This document shows, one piece after another, positions 51,055 through 63,528 of a stretch of DNA of 64,000 bases. The stretch comes from Streptomyces sp. BK208. Its GTDB lineage: Bacteria > Actinomycetota > Actinomycetes > Streptomycetales > Streptomycetaceae. Position numbers and translations under genes: made by a program. Where the stretch lies: positions 186,001-250,000 of the forward strand of contig NZ_SOAV01000006.1 in the NCBI RefSeq assembly GCF_004364245.1, given 5' to 3'. Below the pieces are notes generated by a model. The model was not told the DNA's origin, made no database searches, and saw nothing but the letters and a program-made list of their open reading frames with translations. The stretch's first letter is position 1; each line of letters starts with the position of its first letter.

Positions 51055-51489
51055 ATGCCTCCCAAGAAGAAGAAGGTCACGGGGCTCATCAAGCTCCAGA
51101 TCCAGGCCGGTGCCGCGAACCCGGCCCCGCCGGTCGGCCCCGCGCTGGGTCAGCACGGCGTCAACATCATGGAGTTCTGCAAGGCCTACAACGCCGCGAC
51201 CGAGTCGCAGCGCGGCTGGGTGATCCCGGTGGAGATCACGGTCTACGAGGACCGCTCCTTCACCTTCATCACCAAGACGCCGCCGGCCGCCAAGATGATC
51301 CTCAAGGCCGCGGGCGTGGAGAAGGGCTCCGGCGAGCCGCACAAGACCAAGGTCGCGAAGATCACGCGCGACCAGGTCCGTGAGATCGCCACCACCAAGA
51401 TGCCCGACCTCAACGCCAACGACCTGGACCAGGCGGAGAAGATCATCGCCGGTACCGCCCGTTCCATGGGCGTCACGGTCGAGGGCTGA
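51055..51489 (+). CDS. rplK: 50S ribosomal protein L11
   Basis: This 144-residue protein starts at ATG after CCCGGAGAG. The N-terminal domain [33 protein letters not shown] holds the Pro-rich helix that contacts thiopeptides such as thiostrepton. The C-terminal RNA-binding part ends [16 protein letters not shown]. It is part of the GTPase-associated centre and required for RelA activation. It is followed by rplA at 77 bases. Confidence 0.97.
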
Positions 51490-51566
51490 ACCCCACCTTC
51501 CAGCAGCAGAAGTGGCGGGGCCTGCTCGGCCCTAACCACAACTCCTAAGAAGCCACAGGAGCAGTA

Positions 51567-52292
51567 GTGAGCAAGCGCAGCAAGTCTCTCCGCGCTGCGG
51601 ACGCCAAGATCGACCGGGACAAGCTCTACGCCCCGCTCGAGGCCGTCCGTCTCGCCAAGGAGACCTCCACGTCCAAGTTCGACGGCACCGTCGAGGTCGC
51701 CTTCCGTCTGGGTGTCGACCCGCGCAAGGCCGACCAGATGGTCCGTGGCACCGTGAACCTCCCGCACGGCACCGGTAAGACCGCCCGGGTCCTGGTCTTC
51801 GCGACCGGTGACCGTGCCGAGGCCGCGCGTGCCGCGGGCGCCGACATCGTCGGCGCCGACGAACTGATCGACGAGGTGTCGAAGGGCCGTCTGGACTTCG
51901 ACGCCGTCGTCGCCACCCCGGACCTCATGGGCAAGGTCGGCCGCCTCGGCCGCGTGCTCGGTCCCCGTGGTCTCATGCCGAACCCCAAGACCGGCACCGT
52001 GACCCCGGACGTCACCAAGGCTGTCAACGACATCAAGGGTGGCAAGATCGAGTTCCGCGTCGACAAGCACTCGAACCTGCACTTCATCATCGGCAAGACG
52101 TCGTTCGACGACACCAAGCTGGTGGAGAACTACGGCGCGGCGCTGGAGGAGATCCTCCGTCTGAAGCCGTCCGCCGCCAAGGGCCGCTACATCAAGAAGG
52201 CCGCCCTCAGCACCACGATGGGCCCGGGCATCCCGCTCGACTCCAACCGCACCCGCAACCTCCTCGTCGAGGAGGACCCGGCCGCGGTCTGA
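51567..52292 (+). CDS. rplA: 50S ribosomal protein L1
   Basis: This 241-residue protein starts at GTG after CACAGGAGCA. Typical motifs: TSTSKFDGTVEVAFRLGVDP, GRVLGPRGLMPNPKTGTVTPD and IEFRVDKHSNLHFIIGKTSF. It binds 23S rRNA at the L1 stalk and in many bacteria represses its own rplKA mRNA. A 14-bp terminator follows, separating it from the lipoprotein gene. Confidence 0.97.
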   Translation: MSKRSKSLRAADAKIDRDKLYAPLEAVRLAKETSTSKFDGTVEVAFRLGVDPRKADQMVRGTVNLPHGTGKTARVLVFATGDRAEAARAAGADIVGADELIDEVSKGRLDFDAVVATPDLMGKVGRLGRVLGPRGLMPNPKTGTVTPDVTKAVNDIKGGKIEFRVDKHSNLHFIIGKTSFDDTKLVENYGAALEEILRLKPSAAKGRYIKKAALSTTMGPGIPLDSNRTRNLLVEEDPAAV

Positions 52293-52316
52293 GCGAGCAG
52301 CTCGCCCCACCGGTTC

Positions 52317-52350
52317 ACGGGCCCCGCACCTTCCGAGGTGCGGGGCCCGT
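52317..52350 (+). terminator. Terminator after rplA
   Basis: A perfect 14-bp stem ACGGGCCCCGCACC, with loop TTCCGA, is followed by CCCTTTT. Confidence 0.9.
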
Positions 52351-52437
52351 CCCTTTTCCCGGCGCCCTGGGTTAGCGTGCGGGCAGCGGACTCGCGCACG
52401 GGGCGCAGGGGCCGTACGGGGCGCTAGGGGTGGGCGG

Positions 52438-53262
52438 ATGACGGGCACGAGGGCACGCCGTACGGTCGTCTCGCTGGCGGTGTCGGCCGCGCTGGCGTGC
52501 TCCACCGCGTGCACCGCCGAGGAGGAGCCCGCCGCCCCGCCGTCCGGCTCCGCCCCGGCCTCCTCCCGCGCCCCGGCGCCGGCCGGCCCGGCGGCGGACG
52601 CCCTGCGGGCCGTCGAGCGGGCGACCGGACGGGCGGGTTCGGCGCGGGTCGAGTCCACGACCGTGATGGGCCGCGAGCTGTCCCTGGAGGCCGCGGGCGT
52701 CCTCGGCTGGCGCGACGGCCTCACCGGCACCCTGACGATCACCTACACGGGCGGTACGACCGCCGAGACCATGCGCCGCCTCGGCACCACCGCGATGGAG
52801 GCCCGCTACCTGCCCGACGCCTACTACGCCGAGGTGGGCGACGAGTTCGCCGAACGGGTGGGCGGCCGGCACTGGATCAGGTACGTGTACGAGGACCTGG
52901 AGGAACTCGGCGGCGACGCGGGCGCCGGGTTCGCCGACCAGATGCGCAAGACCACGCCCAACCAGGCGGTGAAGCTGCTGCTGACCGCCGGGGACGTCCG
53001 CAAGGTGGGCGAGGAGACGACGCGCGGACGGCGCACCACCCACTGGTCCGGCACGGTGGGCGGGGAGAGCGCCCAGCGCGTCGACATCTGGGTCGACGAC
53101 CGGGACCTGCTGGTCAAGAAGGTCGAGCGGGGGCGCACGAAGACCGGTGAGCTGACCCAGACCGCCCACTACAGCGACTACGGCGTCGCGGTCCCCGCCG
53201 AACGCCCGCCGGCCGAGGACACGGCCGACTTCAAGGAACTGCTGGCGTCACAGGGGAACTAG
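52438..53262 (+). CDS. Lipoprotein inserted between rplA and rplJ
   Basis: The 274 residues start at ATG. The signal peptide is short, with two candidate lipidation cysteines, C21 (ALAC) and C25 (STAC), followed by a Pro/Ser/Ala spacer. The rest resembles the LolA/LprG-like beta-sheet fold of Streptomyces lipoproteins: TTVMGRELSLEAAGVLGWRD, GTLTITYTGG, DAYYAEVGDEF, HWSGTVGG and RVDIWVDDRDLLVKKVER. Such proteins can carry lipid or act as hydrophobic ligand sensors. It is independent of the ribosomal genes around it, with a terminator before and a promoter after. It occupies this place in other streptomycetes too, so it is not a recent insertion. Confidence 0.88.
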   Translation: MTGTRARRTVVSLAVSAALACSTACTAEEEPAAPPSGSAPASSRAPAPAGPAADALRAVERATGRAGSARVESTTVMGRELSLEAAGVLGWRDGLTGTLTITYTGGTTAETMRRLGTTAMEARYLPDAYYAEVGDEFAERVGGRHWIRYVYEDLEELGGDAGAGFADQMRKTTPNQAVKLLLTAGDVRKVGEETTRGRRTTHWSGTVGGESAQRVDIWVDDRDLLVKKVERGRTKTGELTQTAHYSDYGVAVPAERPPAEDTADFKELLASQGN

Positions 53263-53337
53263 ACCGAGCGGACGGCCGCGCGGAAGCAGGGGGAACACGT
53301 GACCGCGCGGCCCCGCCGGGTTGCCGCGAGGGCGGAT

Positions 53338-53367
53338 TTGCTTGACAGTGCCCCGTTCCCGTACGCT
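53338..53367 (+). promoter_or_regulatory. Promoter of the rplJ-rplL operon
   Basis: TTGCTT, 18 bases, TACGCT fits a HrdB promoter. An overlapping TTGACA (53342) has only 14 bases to TACGCT, so it is the weaker reading. The distance to the rplJ start is 240 bases, leaving a long leader. Confidence 0.55.
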
Positions 53368-53517
53368 TCCACAGAAGCCAAAGACCGCTGGTCGTTGCCG
53401 TGTGTTCGCGAGAGGACACGGTGGCCGAAGGATCCGCTGAACTGCGGACGACCCGCGCAGGTGACTGTGGATGAGCTCCCGAGTCCGTGCCTCGTGCAGG
53501 TGACATCGGTCGAGCCA

Positions 53518-53553
53518 CGCCCCGTGCGCCTGCGCCGGGGCGTTTCGTTTTCC
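53518..53553 (+). promoter_or_regulatory. Attenuator-like hairpin in the rplJ leader
   Basis: CGCCCC and GGGGCG enclose a GTGCGCCTGCGCC loop that can itself pair, followed by TTTCGTTTT. This is the end of a 240-base leader to rplJ, a place where L10 or L10/L12 feedback regulation is known in bacteria. The remaining leader (53368-53517) has no gene and probably folds into the binding element. The whole stretch 53263-53609 is non-coding. Confidence 0.55.
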
Positions 53554-53609
53554 CCAGTCCTCCTTCGGGTCCGCGCGGTCCGAATCACCCGGAAGGAGGC
53601 CGAGGCTCT

Positions 53610-54140
53610 ATGGCGACGCCCGAAAAGGCTGCCGCGGTTGCCGAGCTGACGGACAAGTTCCGCAGCTCGAACGCCGCCGTGCTGACCGAGTACCGCGGTC
53701 TCACCGTGGCGCAGCTCAAGACGCTGCGCCGGTCGCTCGGTGAGAACGCCCAGTACGCCGTGGTGAAGAACACGCTGACCAAGATTGCGGCCAACGAGGC
53801 CGGGATCACGCTCGACGACCAGCTCTTCGCTGGTCCGACGGCCGTCGCCTTCGTCACCGGTGACCCGGTGGAGTCGGCGAAGGGTCTGCGCGACTTCGCC
53901 AAGGACAACCCGAATCTCGTCATCAAGGGCGGTGTCCTTGACGGCAAGGCGATGTCCGCCGACGAGATCAAGAAGCTTGCGGACCTCGAGTCCCGCGAGG
54001 TTCTGCTCTCCAAGCTGGCCGGTGCCTTCAAGGCGAAGCAGTCGCAGGCTGCCTCCGTCTTCCAGGCGCTGCCCTCGAAGCTCGTCCGCACCGTGGACGC
54101 GCTCCGTGCCAAGCAGGACGAGCAGGGCGGTGCCGAGTAA
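53610..54140 (+). CDS. rplJ: 50S ribosomal protein L10
   Basis: This is 176 residues from the ATG after AAGGAGGCC; a longer in-frame reading lies in the regulatory leader and is rejected. VAELTDKFRSSNAAVLTEYRGLTVAQL and YAVVKNTLTKIAANEAG are standard. L10 anchors the L12 dimers on the stalk and is the usual autogenous repressor of rplJL. It is followed after 117 bases by rplL. Confidence 0.97.
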   Translation: MATPEKAAAVAELTDKFRSSNAAVLTEYRGLTVAQLKTLRRSLGENAQYAVVKNTLTKIAANEAGITLDDQLFAGPTAVAFVTGDPVESAKGLRDFAKDNPNLVIKGGVLDGKAMSADEIKKLADLESREVLLSKLAGAFKAKQSQAASVFQALPSKLVRTVDALRAKQDEQGGAE

Positions 54141-54257
54141 CTCGGCTCGCTTTCTGATCCGGGCCGCCTGAGCGCGGCACGGATCGCAGCGGGCCGACGT
54201 ACGCCCGCCTCACCCCGTACATCCGGCACCTGCCGAATTAGTGGAAGGACCGCCATC

Positions 54258-54647
54258 ATGGCGAAGCTCAGCCAGGACGACCTGCTCGCCCAGTTCGAGG
54301 AGATGACCCTCATCGAGCTCTCCGAGTTCGTGAAGGCCTTCGAGGAGAAGTTCGACGTCACCGCCGCCGCGGCCGCCCCGGTCGTCGTCGCCGGTGGCGG
54401 TGCCGCCGCCGGTGGTGCCGAGGCCGCTGAGGAGAAGGACGAGTTCGACGTCATCCTCACCGGTGCCGGCGACAAGAAGATCCAGGTCATCAAGGTCGTG
54501 CGCGAGCTGACCTCCCTGGGTCTGAAGGAGGCCAAGGACCTCGTGGACGGCGCCCCGAAGCCCGTCCTCGAGAAGGTCGCCAAGGACGCCGCCGAGAAGG
54601 CCGCCGAGTCCCTCAAGGGCGCCGGCGCCTCCGTCGAGGTCAAGTAA
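54258..54647 (+). CDS. rplL: 50S ribosomal protein L7/L12
   Basis: This 129-residue protein starts at ATG after GGAAGGACC. It has an N-terminal dimerisation domain (DDLLAQFEEMTLIELSEFVKAF), an Ala/Gly hinge (about 38-60) and a C-terminal factor-binding domain with VILTGAGDKKIQVIKVVRELTSLGLKEAKDLVDGAPK. It recruits GTPase translation factors. The gene ends at a 17-bp hairpin. Confidence 0.97.
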   Translation: MAKLSQDDLLAQFEEMTLIELSEFVKAFEEKFDVTAAAAAPVVVAGGGAAAGGAEAAEEKDEFDVILTGAGDKKIQVIKVVRELTSLGLKEAKDLVDGAPKPVLEKVAKDAAEKAAESLKGAGASVEVK

Positions 54648-54694
54648 GACCGCACCGGCTCGACGGATCCGTCAGGGTCTGTAACGCCGTAGCA

Positions 54695-54732
54695 CCGAAG
54701 AGCGATCATCCATCCGGGTGGTCGCTCTTCGG
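54695..54732 (+). terminator. Terminator after rplL
   Basis: CCGAAGAGCGATCATCC pairs with GGGTGGTCGCTCTTCGG, including two wobble pairs, loop ATCC. The following stretch to 55235 (about 500 bases) holds no gene; it is the rpoB leader and promoter region. Confidence 0.85.
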
Positions 54733-55023
54733 CGTACCGGGGGTCCGGCGGCGGCTGCCTTGCACGCGTGACGGCGAAGAGTAGGGTGATCTTCGTCGTG
54801 CCGTCTCCAGGGCCCTGAGAGCCGCTGGAGACACCGGTTCGGGCCAAGGGGGGCCTTGACGAACCGCACGCAGCGCGCAATTCTCAGGGCGTCGTCACAA
54901 GGATCCGAATCCGAGGCATGGATCGACGGCGAAGAGGGCAGTATCTGGGTGCGTTGAGGGCGAGGCCTTGCCGCACAGGTGGTGAGAACAACGAGGAGTG
55001 AACACGGTCCCCGAGAACCGCAC

Positions 55024-55052
55024 TGGACATCAGTGTGCCAAGTGGCTACACT
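55024..55052 (+). promoter_or_regulatory. Promoter of rpoB-rpoC
   Basis: TGGACA, 17 bases, TACACT is the best HrdB-type match in the 588-base gap upstream of rpoB. A weaker TTGACG (in the 54850s) followed by AATTCT may be a second start. Confidence 0.6.
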
Positions 55053-55235
55053 GACCCTTTGCGCTGCCTGTTAGCTGCCCCCTGCCCGTCACCAGGGGTC
55101 TACCCTCGCCCGAGCACTGACGACCAGAGCATGCCCGACCTGGCTCTTTAGCCACATCAGGCACCCCCTGTCTTCGTGCACGGAAGAGGGGCCGGTACGC
55201 GCGTAGTGAGTCCGAGCCCTCGGAAGGACCCCCTC

Positions 55236-58200
55236 TTGGCCGCCTCGCGCAATGCCTCGACCGCGAATACGAACAACGCTGCCAGCACCGCCCCGCTGCG
55301 CATCTCCTTTGCAAAGATCAAGGAGCCCCTCGAGGTTCCGAACCTTCTCGCGCTGCAAACCGAGAGCTTCGACTGGCTCCTCGGCAACGACGCCTGGAAG
55401 GCTCGCGTCGAGTCGGCTCTGGAGTCCGGTCAGGACGTCCCCACCAAGTCCGGTCTGGAGGAGATCTTCGAGGAGATCTCCCCGATCGAGGACTTCTCCG
55501 GGTCGATGTCGCTGACGTTCCGCGACCACCGTTTCGAGCCCCCGAAGAACAGCATCGACGAGTGCAAGGACCGCGACTTCACGTACGCGGCGCCGCTCTT
55601 CGTCACCGCCGAGTTCACCAACAACGAGACCGGCGAGATCAAGTCCCAGACGGTCTTCATGGGCGACTTCCCGCTCATGACCAACAAGGGCACCTTCGTC
55701 ATCAACGGCACCGAGCGTGTCGTGGTCTCGCAGCTGGTCCGTTCGCCCGGCGTCTACTTCGACTCCTCCATCGACAAGACGTCCGACAAGGACATCTTCT
55801 CCGCCAAGATCATCCCGTCCCGGGGTGCCTGGCTGGAGATGGAGATCGACAAGCGCGACATGGTCGGTGTGCGCATCGACCGCAAGCGCAAGCAGTCCGT
55901 GACCGTCCTCCTCAAGGCCCTCGGCTGGACCACCGAGCAGATCCTGGAGGAGTTCGGCGAGTACGAGTCCATGCGCGCCACCCTGGAGAAGGACCACACC
56001 CAGGGCCAGGACGACGCGCTGCTCGACATCTACCGCAAGCTGCGTCCGGGCGAGCCCCCCACGCGTGAGGCCGCGCAGACGCTGCTCGAGAACCTCTACT
56101 TCAACCCGAAGCGCTACGACCTCGCCAAGGTCGGCCGCTACAAGGTGAACAAGAAGCTCGGCGCCGACGAGCCGCTGGACGCCGGCGTGCTCACCAGCGA
56201 CGACATCATCGCCACCATCAAGTACCTGGTGAAGCTGCACGCCGGTGAGACCGAGACGGTTGGCGAGTCGGGCCGGGAGATCGTCGTCGAGACCGACGAC
56301 ATCGACCACTTCGGCAACCGCCGCATCCGCAACGTCGGCGAGCTGATCCAGAACCAGGTCCGTACGGGTCTCGCCCGTATGGAGCGCGTCGTGCGCGAGC
56401 GCATGACCACCCAGGACGTCGAGGCGATCACGCCGCAGACCCTGATCAACATCCGGCCGGTCGTCGCCTCCATCAAGGAGTTCTTCGGCACCAGCCAGCT
56501 GTCCCAGTTCATGGACCAGAACAACCCGCTGTCGGGGCTGACGCACAAGCGTCGTCTGAACGCCCTCGGCCCGGGTGGTCTCTCCCGTGAGCGGGCCGGC
56601 TTCGAGGTCCGCGACGTGCACCCGTCGCACTACGGCCGCATGTGCCCGATCGAGACGCCCGAAGGCCCGAACATCGGTCTGATCGGCTCGCTCGCCTCGT
56701 ACGGCCGCATCAACCCCTTCGGCTTCATCGAGACGCCGTACCGCAAGGTCGTCGAGGGCCAGGTCACCGACGAGGTCGACTACCTGACCGCCGACGAGGA
56801 GGACCGCTTCGTCATCGCGCAGGCCAACGCCACGCTCAACGACGACATGCGGTTCGCCGAGGCCCGCGTCCTGGTCCGCCGTCGTGGCGGCGAGGTCGAC
56901 TACGTCCCCGGTGACGACGTCGACTACATGGACGTCTCGCCGCGCCAGATGGTGTCGGTCGCGACCGCGATGATCCCGTTCCTGGAGCACGACGACGCCA
57001 ACCGTGCCCTCATGGGCGCGAACATGATGCGTCAGGCCGTGCCCCTCATCAAGAGCGAGTCCCCGCTCGTCGGCACCGGCATGGAGTACCGCTCCGCCGC
57101 CGACGCCGGCGACGTGGTCAAGGCCGAGAAGGCGGGTGTGGTCCAGGAGGTCTCCGCGGACTACATCACCACGACCAACGACGACGGCACGTACATCACG
57201 TACCGCCTGGCCAAGTTCTCCCGGTCCAACCAGGGCACCTCGGTCAACCAGAAGGTCATCGTCGCCGAGGGCGACCGGGTCATCGAGGGCCAGGTCCTGG
57301 CCGACGGTCCGGCCACCGAGAACGGCGAGATGGCGCTCGGCAAGAACCTGCTGGTCGCGTTCATGCCGTGGGAGGGTCACAACTACGAGGACGCGATCAT
57401 CCTGTCGCAGCGCCTCGTGCAGGACGACGTCCTCTCCTCGATCCACATCGAGGAGCACGAGGTCGACGCCCGTGACACCAAGCTCGGCCCCGAGGAGATC
57501 ACCCGGGACATCCCGAACGTCTCCGAGGAGGTCCTCGCCGACCTCGACGAGCGCGGCATCATCCGCATCGGTGCCGAGGTCGTCGCCGGCGACATCCTGG
57601 TCGGCAAGGTCACCCCCAAGGGCGAGACCGAGCTGACCCCGGAGGAGCGCCTGCTCCGCGCGATCTTCGGTGAGAAGGCGCGCGAGGTCCGCGACACCTC
57701 CCTGAAGGTGCCGCACGGCGAGATCGGCAAGGTCATCGGCGTCCGCGTCTTCGACCGCGAAGAGGGCGACGAGCTGCCGCCGGGCGTGAACCAGCTGGTC
57801 CGCGTCTACGTCGCGCAGAAGCGCAAGATCACCGACGGTGACAAGCTCGCCGGCCGGCACGGCAACAAGGGCGTCATCTCCAAGATCAACCCGATCGAGG
57901 ACATGCCGTTCCTGGAGGACGGCACGCCCGTCGACATCATCCTGAACCCGCTGGGTGTCCCGTCCCGAATGAACCCGGGACAGGTCCTGGAGATCCACCT
58001 CGGCTGGCTCGCCAGCCGCGGCTGGGACGTCTCCGGCCTCGCGGAGGAGTGGGCGCAGCGCCTCCAGGCCATCGGCGCCGACAAGGTCGAGCCCGGCACC
58101 AACGTCGCCACCCCGGTCTTCGACGGTGCGCGCGAGGACGAGCTGGCCGGCCTGCTCCAGCACACCATCCCGAACCGCGACGGCGAGCGCATGGTGCTCC

Positions 58201-58721
58201 CGTCCGGCAAGGCGCGGCTGTTCGACGGCCGCAGCGGTGAGCCGTTCCCGGAGCCGATCTCGGTCGGCTACATGTACATCCTCAAGCTCCACCACCTGGT
58301 CGACGACAAGCTGCACGCCCGGTCGACCGGCCCGTACTCGATGATCACCCAGCAGCCGCTGGGTGGTAAGGCCCAGTTCGGTGGCCAGCGCTTCGGTGAG
58401 ATGGAGGTGTGGGCGCTGGAGGCTTACGGCGCCGCGTACGCCCTCCAGGAGCTGCTGACGATCAAGTCCGACGACGTGACCGGCCGCGTGAAGGTCTACG
58501 AGGCCATCGTCAAGGGCGAGAACATCCCTGAGCCCGGCATCCCCGAGTCCTTCAAGGTGCTCATCAAGGAGATGCAGTCCCTGTGCCTCAACGTGGAGGT
58601 GCTGTCCTCGGACGGCATGTCCATCGAGATGCGTGACACCGACGAGGACGTCTTCCGCGCAGCGGAGGAGCTCGGCATCGACCTGTCACGGCGCGAGCCG
58701 AGCAGCGTCGAAGAGGTCTGA
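55236..58721 (+). CDS. rpoB: RNA polymerase beta subunit, Asn at rifampicin position 442
   Basis: This is 1161 residues from the TTG after GGAAGGACCC, the known length and start for Streptomyces RpoB. The rifampicin cluster reads SQLSQFMDQNNPLSG then LTHKRRLNALGPGG. Residue 442, Ser in S. coelicolor and E. coli (531), is Asn (AAC). His437 and the Asp are unchanged. Other landmarks: EGPNIGLIGSLA, FMPWEGHNYEDAI, RHGNKGVISKI and the C-terminal QPLGGKAQFGGQRFGEMEVWALEAYGAA. It forms the catalytic core with RpoC, 97 bases downstream. The Asn change predicts lowered rifamycin binding. This is natural, not a point mutation in one codon position. Confidence 0.98.
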   Translation: MAASRNASTANTNNAASTAPLRISFAKIKEPLEVPNLLALQTESFDWLLGNDAWKARVESALESGQDVPTKSGLEEIFEEISPIEDFSGSMSLTFRDHRFEPPKNSIDECKDRDFTYAAPLFVTAEFTNNETGEIKSQTVFMGDFPLMTNKGTFVINGTERVVVSQLVRSPGVYFDSSIDKTSDKDIFSAKIIPSRGAWLEMEIDKRDMVGVRIDRKRKQSVTVLLKALGWTTEQILEEFGEYESMRATLEKDHTQGQDDALLDIYRKLRPGEPPTREAAQTLLENLYFNPKRYDLAKVGRYKVNKKLGADEPLDAGVLTSDDIIATIKYLVKLHAGETETVGESGREIVVETDDIDHFGNRRIRNVGELIQNQVRTGLARMERVVRERMTTQDVEAITPQTLINIRPVVASIKEFFGTSQLSQFMDQNNPLSGLTHKRRLNALGPGGLSRERAGFEVRDVHPSHYGRMCPIETPEGPNIGLIGSLASYGRINPFGFIETPYRKVVEGQVTDEVDYLTADEEDRFVIAQANATLNDDMRFAEARVLVRRRGGEVDYVPGDDVDYMDVSPRQMVSVATAMIPFLEHDDANRALMGANMMRQAVPLIKSESPLVGTGMEYRSAADAGDVVKAEKAGVVQEVSADYITTTNDDGTYITYRLAKFSRSNQGTSVNQKVIVAEGDRVIEGQVLADGPATENGEMALGKNLLVAFMPWEGHNYEDAIILSQRLVQDDVLSSIHIEEHEVDARDTKLGPEEITRDIPNVSEEVLADLDERGIIRIGAEVVAGDILVGKVTPKGETELTPEERLLRAIFGEKAREVRDTSLKVPHGEIGKVIGVRVFDREEGDELPPGVNQLVRVYVAQKRKITDGDKLAGRHGNKGVISKINPIEDMPFLEDGTPVDIILNPLGVPSRMNPGQVLEIHLGWLASRGWDVSGLAEEWAQRLQAIGADKVEPGTNVATPVFDGAREDELAGLLQHTIPNRDGERMVLPSGKARLFDGRSGEPFPEPISVGYMYILKLHHLVDDKLHARSTGPYSMITQQPLGGKAQFGGQRFGEMEVWALEAYGAAYALQELLTIKSDDVTGRVKVYEAIVKGENIPEPGIPESFKVLIKEMQSLCLNVEVLSSDGMSIEMRDTDEDVFRAAEELGIDLSRREPSSVEEV

Positions 58722-58730
58722 CGGGAGTCA

Positions 58731-58759
58731 GGCGGGGCCTCCCACCCGGAGGCCCCGCC
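58731..58759 (+). terminator. Hairpin between rpoB and rpoC
   Basis: A perfect 12-bp stem GGCGGGGCCTCC with loop CACCC lies 10 bases after the rpoB stop. It probably stabilises the mRNA or weakly attenuates, since rpoC must be co-expressed. Confidence 0.7.
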
Positions 58760-58818
58760 GATCCCGCGACCCCCGTTTCAGACCACAGACTTACAACCCT
58801 GAGAGGGATTGACGCATA

Positions 58819-62718
<3,900 letters not shown>

Positions 62719-62748
62719 GCGGGTCGCCTGAGAAGGCCGCTACGACCG

Positions 62749-62783
62749 AAGGGCGGTCACCCCGAGCAGGGGTGGCCGCCCTT
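62749..62783 (+). terminator. Terminator after rpoC
   Basis: AAGGGCGGTCACCCC pairs with GGGGTGGCCGCCCTT around GAGCA with one wobble, 30 bases after the rpoC stop. The gap 62719-63154 otherwise contains only the rpsL promoter and leader. Confidence 0.88.
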
Positions 62784-62933
62784 GGGCGTGCCGGGCCCGC
62801 ACAGGGGCGTACGGGCCCGCGGGGAGCCGGTGCCGAGGCGGCGCGGCCGGGCCGGCACCGTCCGGTGCGTCACTCTGCCGACCGGGGCAATACGGGGCCA
62901 TACGGGCGCGGAGGCCGGTGTCGCCCATTTGTT

Positions 62934-62962
62934 TTGACCGCAGCGAATGCGATAGGTACGCT
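62934..62962 (+). promoter_or_regulatory. Promoter of the str operon (rpsL)
   Basis: TTGACC, 17 bases, TACGCT is a near-consensus HrdB promoter, 193 bases before the rpsL GTG. The same TACGCT box occurs before rplJ. The leader in between has several short GC stems. Confidence 0.7.
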
Positions 62963-63154
62963 CAGACCTTGTGCCTGGGGTGTGCCCTGGCCCTCGTGCG
63001 TGCCTACGACCGCACCGGGGCCGTGTGCGACCACCGAAAATCGCGTCTCCTTCCGCCTCGCGGCGGGGGTTAGCGGCTTCGACACACCCGACCGCGTGGG
63101 TCGGCGACGTTCCAGGTTAGCTTCACCATTCGGCACACAGAAACCGGAGAAGTA

Positions 63155-63526
63155 GTGCCTACGATCCAGCAGCTGGTCCGCAAGGGCCGGCAGGACAAGG
63201 TCGAGAAGAACAAGACGCCCGCACTCGAGGGTTCCCCTCAGCGCCGTGGCGTCTGCACGCGTGTGTTCACGACCACCCCGAAGAAGCCGAACTCGGCCCT
63301 GCGTAAGGTCGCGCGTGTGCGTCTGACCAGCGGGATCGAGGTCACCGCTTACATTCCGGGTGAGGGGCACAACCTGCAGGAGCACTCCATCGTGCTCGTG
63401 CGCGGCGGCCGTGTGAAGGACCTGCCGGGTGTTCGCTACAAGATCATCCGCGGCTCCCTCGACACCCAGGGTGTCAAGAACCGCAAGCAGGCCCGCAGCC
63501 GCTACGGCGCCAAGAAGGAGAAGTAA
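63155..63526 (+). CDS. rpsL: 30S ribosomal protein S12
   Basis: This 123-residue protein starts at GTG after CCGGAGAA. K43 (TTTPKKPNSALRK) and K88 (GGRVKDLPGVRY) are both wild type, so no streptomycin-resistance change is present. PNSALRKVARVRLTSG and EGHNLQEHSIVLVRGG are the decoding-site loops. It is the first gene of the str operon, with rpsG 2 bases downstream. Confidence 0.97.
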   Translation: MPTIQQLVRKGRQDKVEKNKTPALEGSPQRRGVCTRVFTTTPKKPNSALRKVARVRLTSGIEVTAYIPGEGHNLQEHSIVLVRGGRVKDLPGVRYKIIRGSLDTQGVKNRKQARSRYGAKKEK

Positions 63527-63528
63527 GA

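Noticed and set aside
54740..55235. Small open frames in the rpoB upstream region
   Set aside because: None has a ribosome site or stable composition; the region fits a promoter and leader with TGGACA-N17-TACACT.
55089..58316. Very long open frame on the minus strand opposite rpoB
   Set aside because: It is the antisense shadow of a highly biased high-GC gene. Its composition (Val, Asp, Leu, Arg repeats) is that of reversed codons, and no ribosome site or domain is present.
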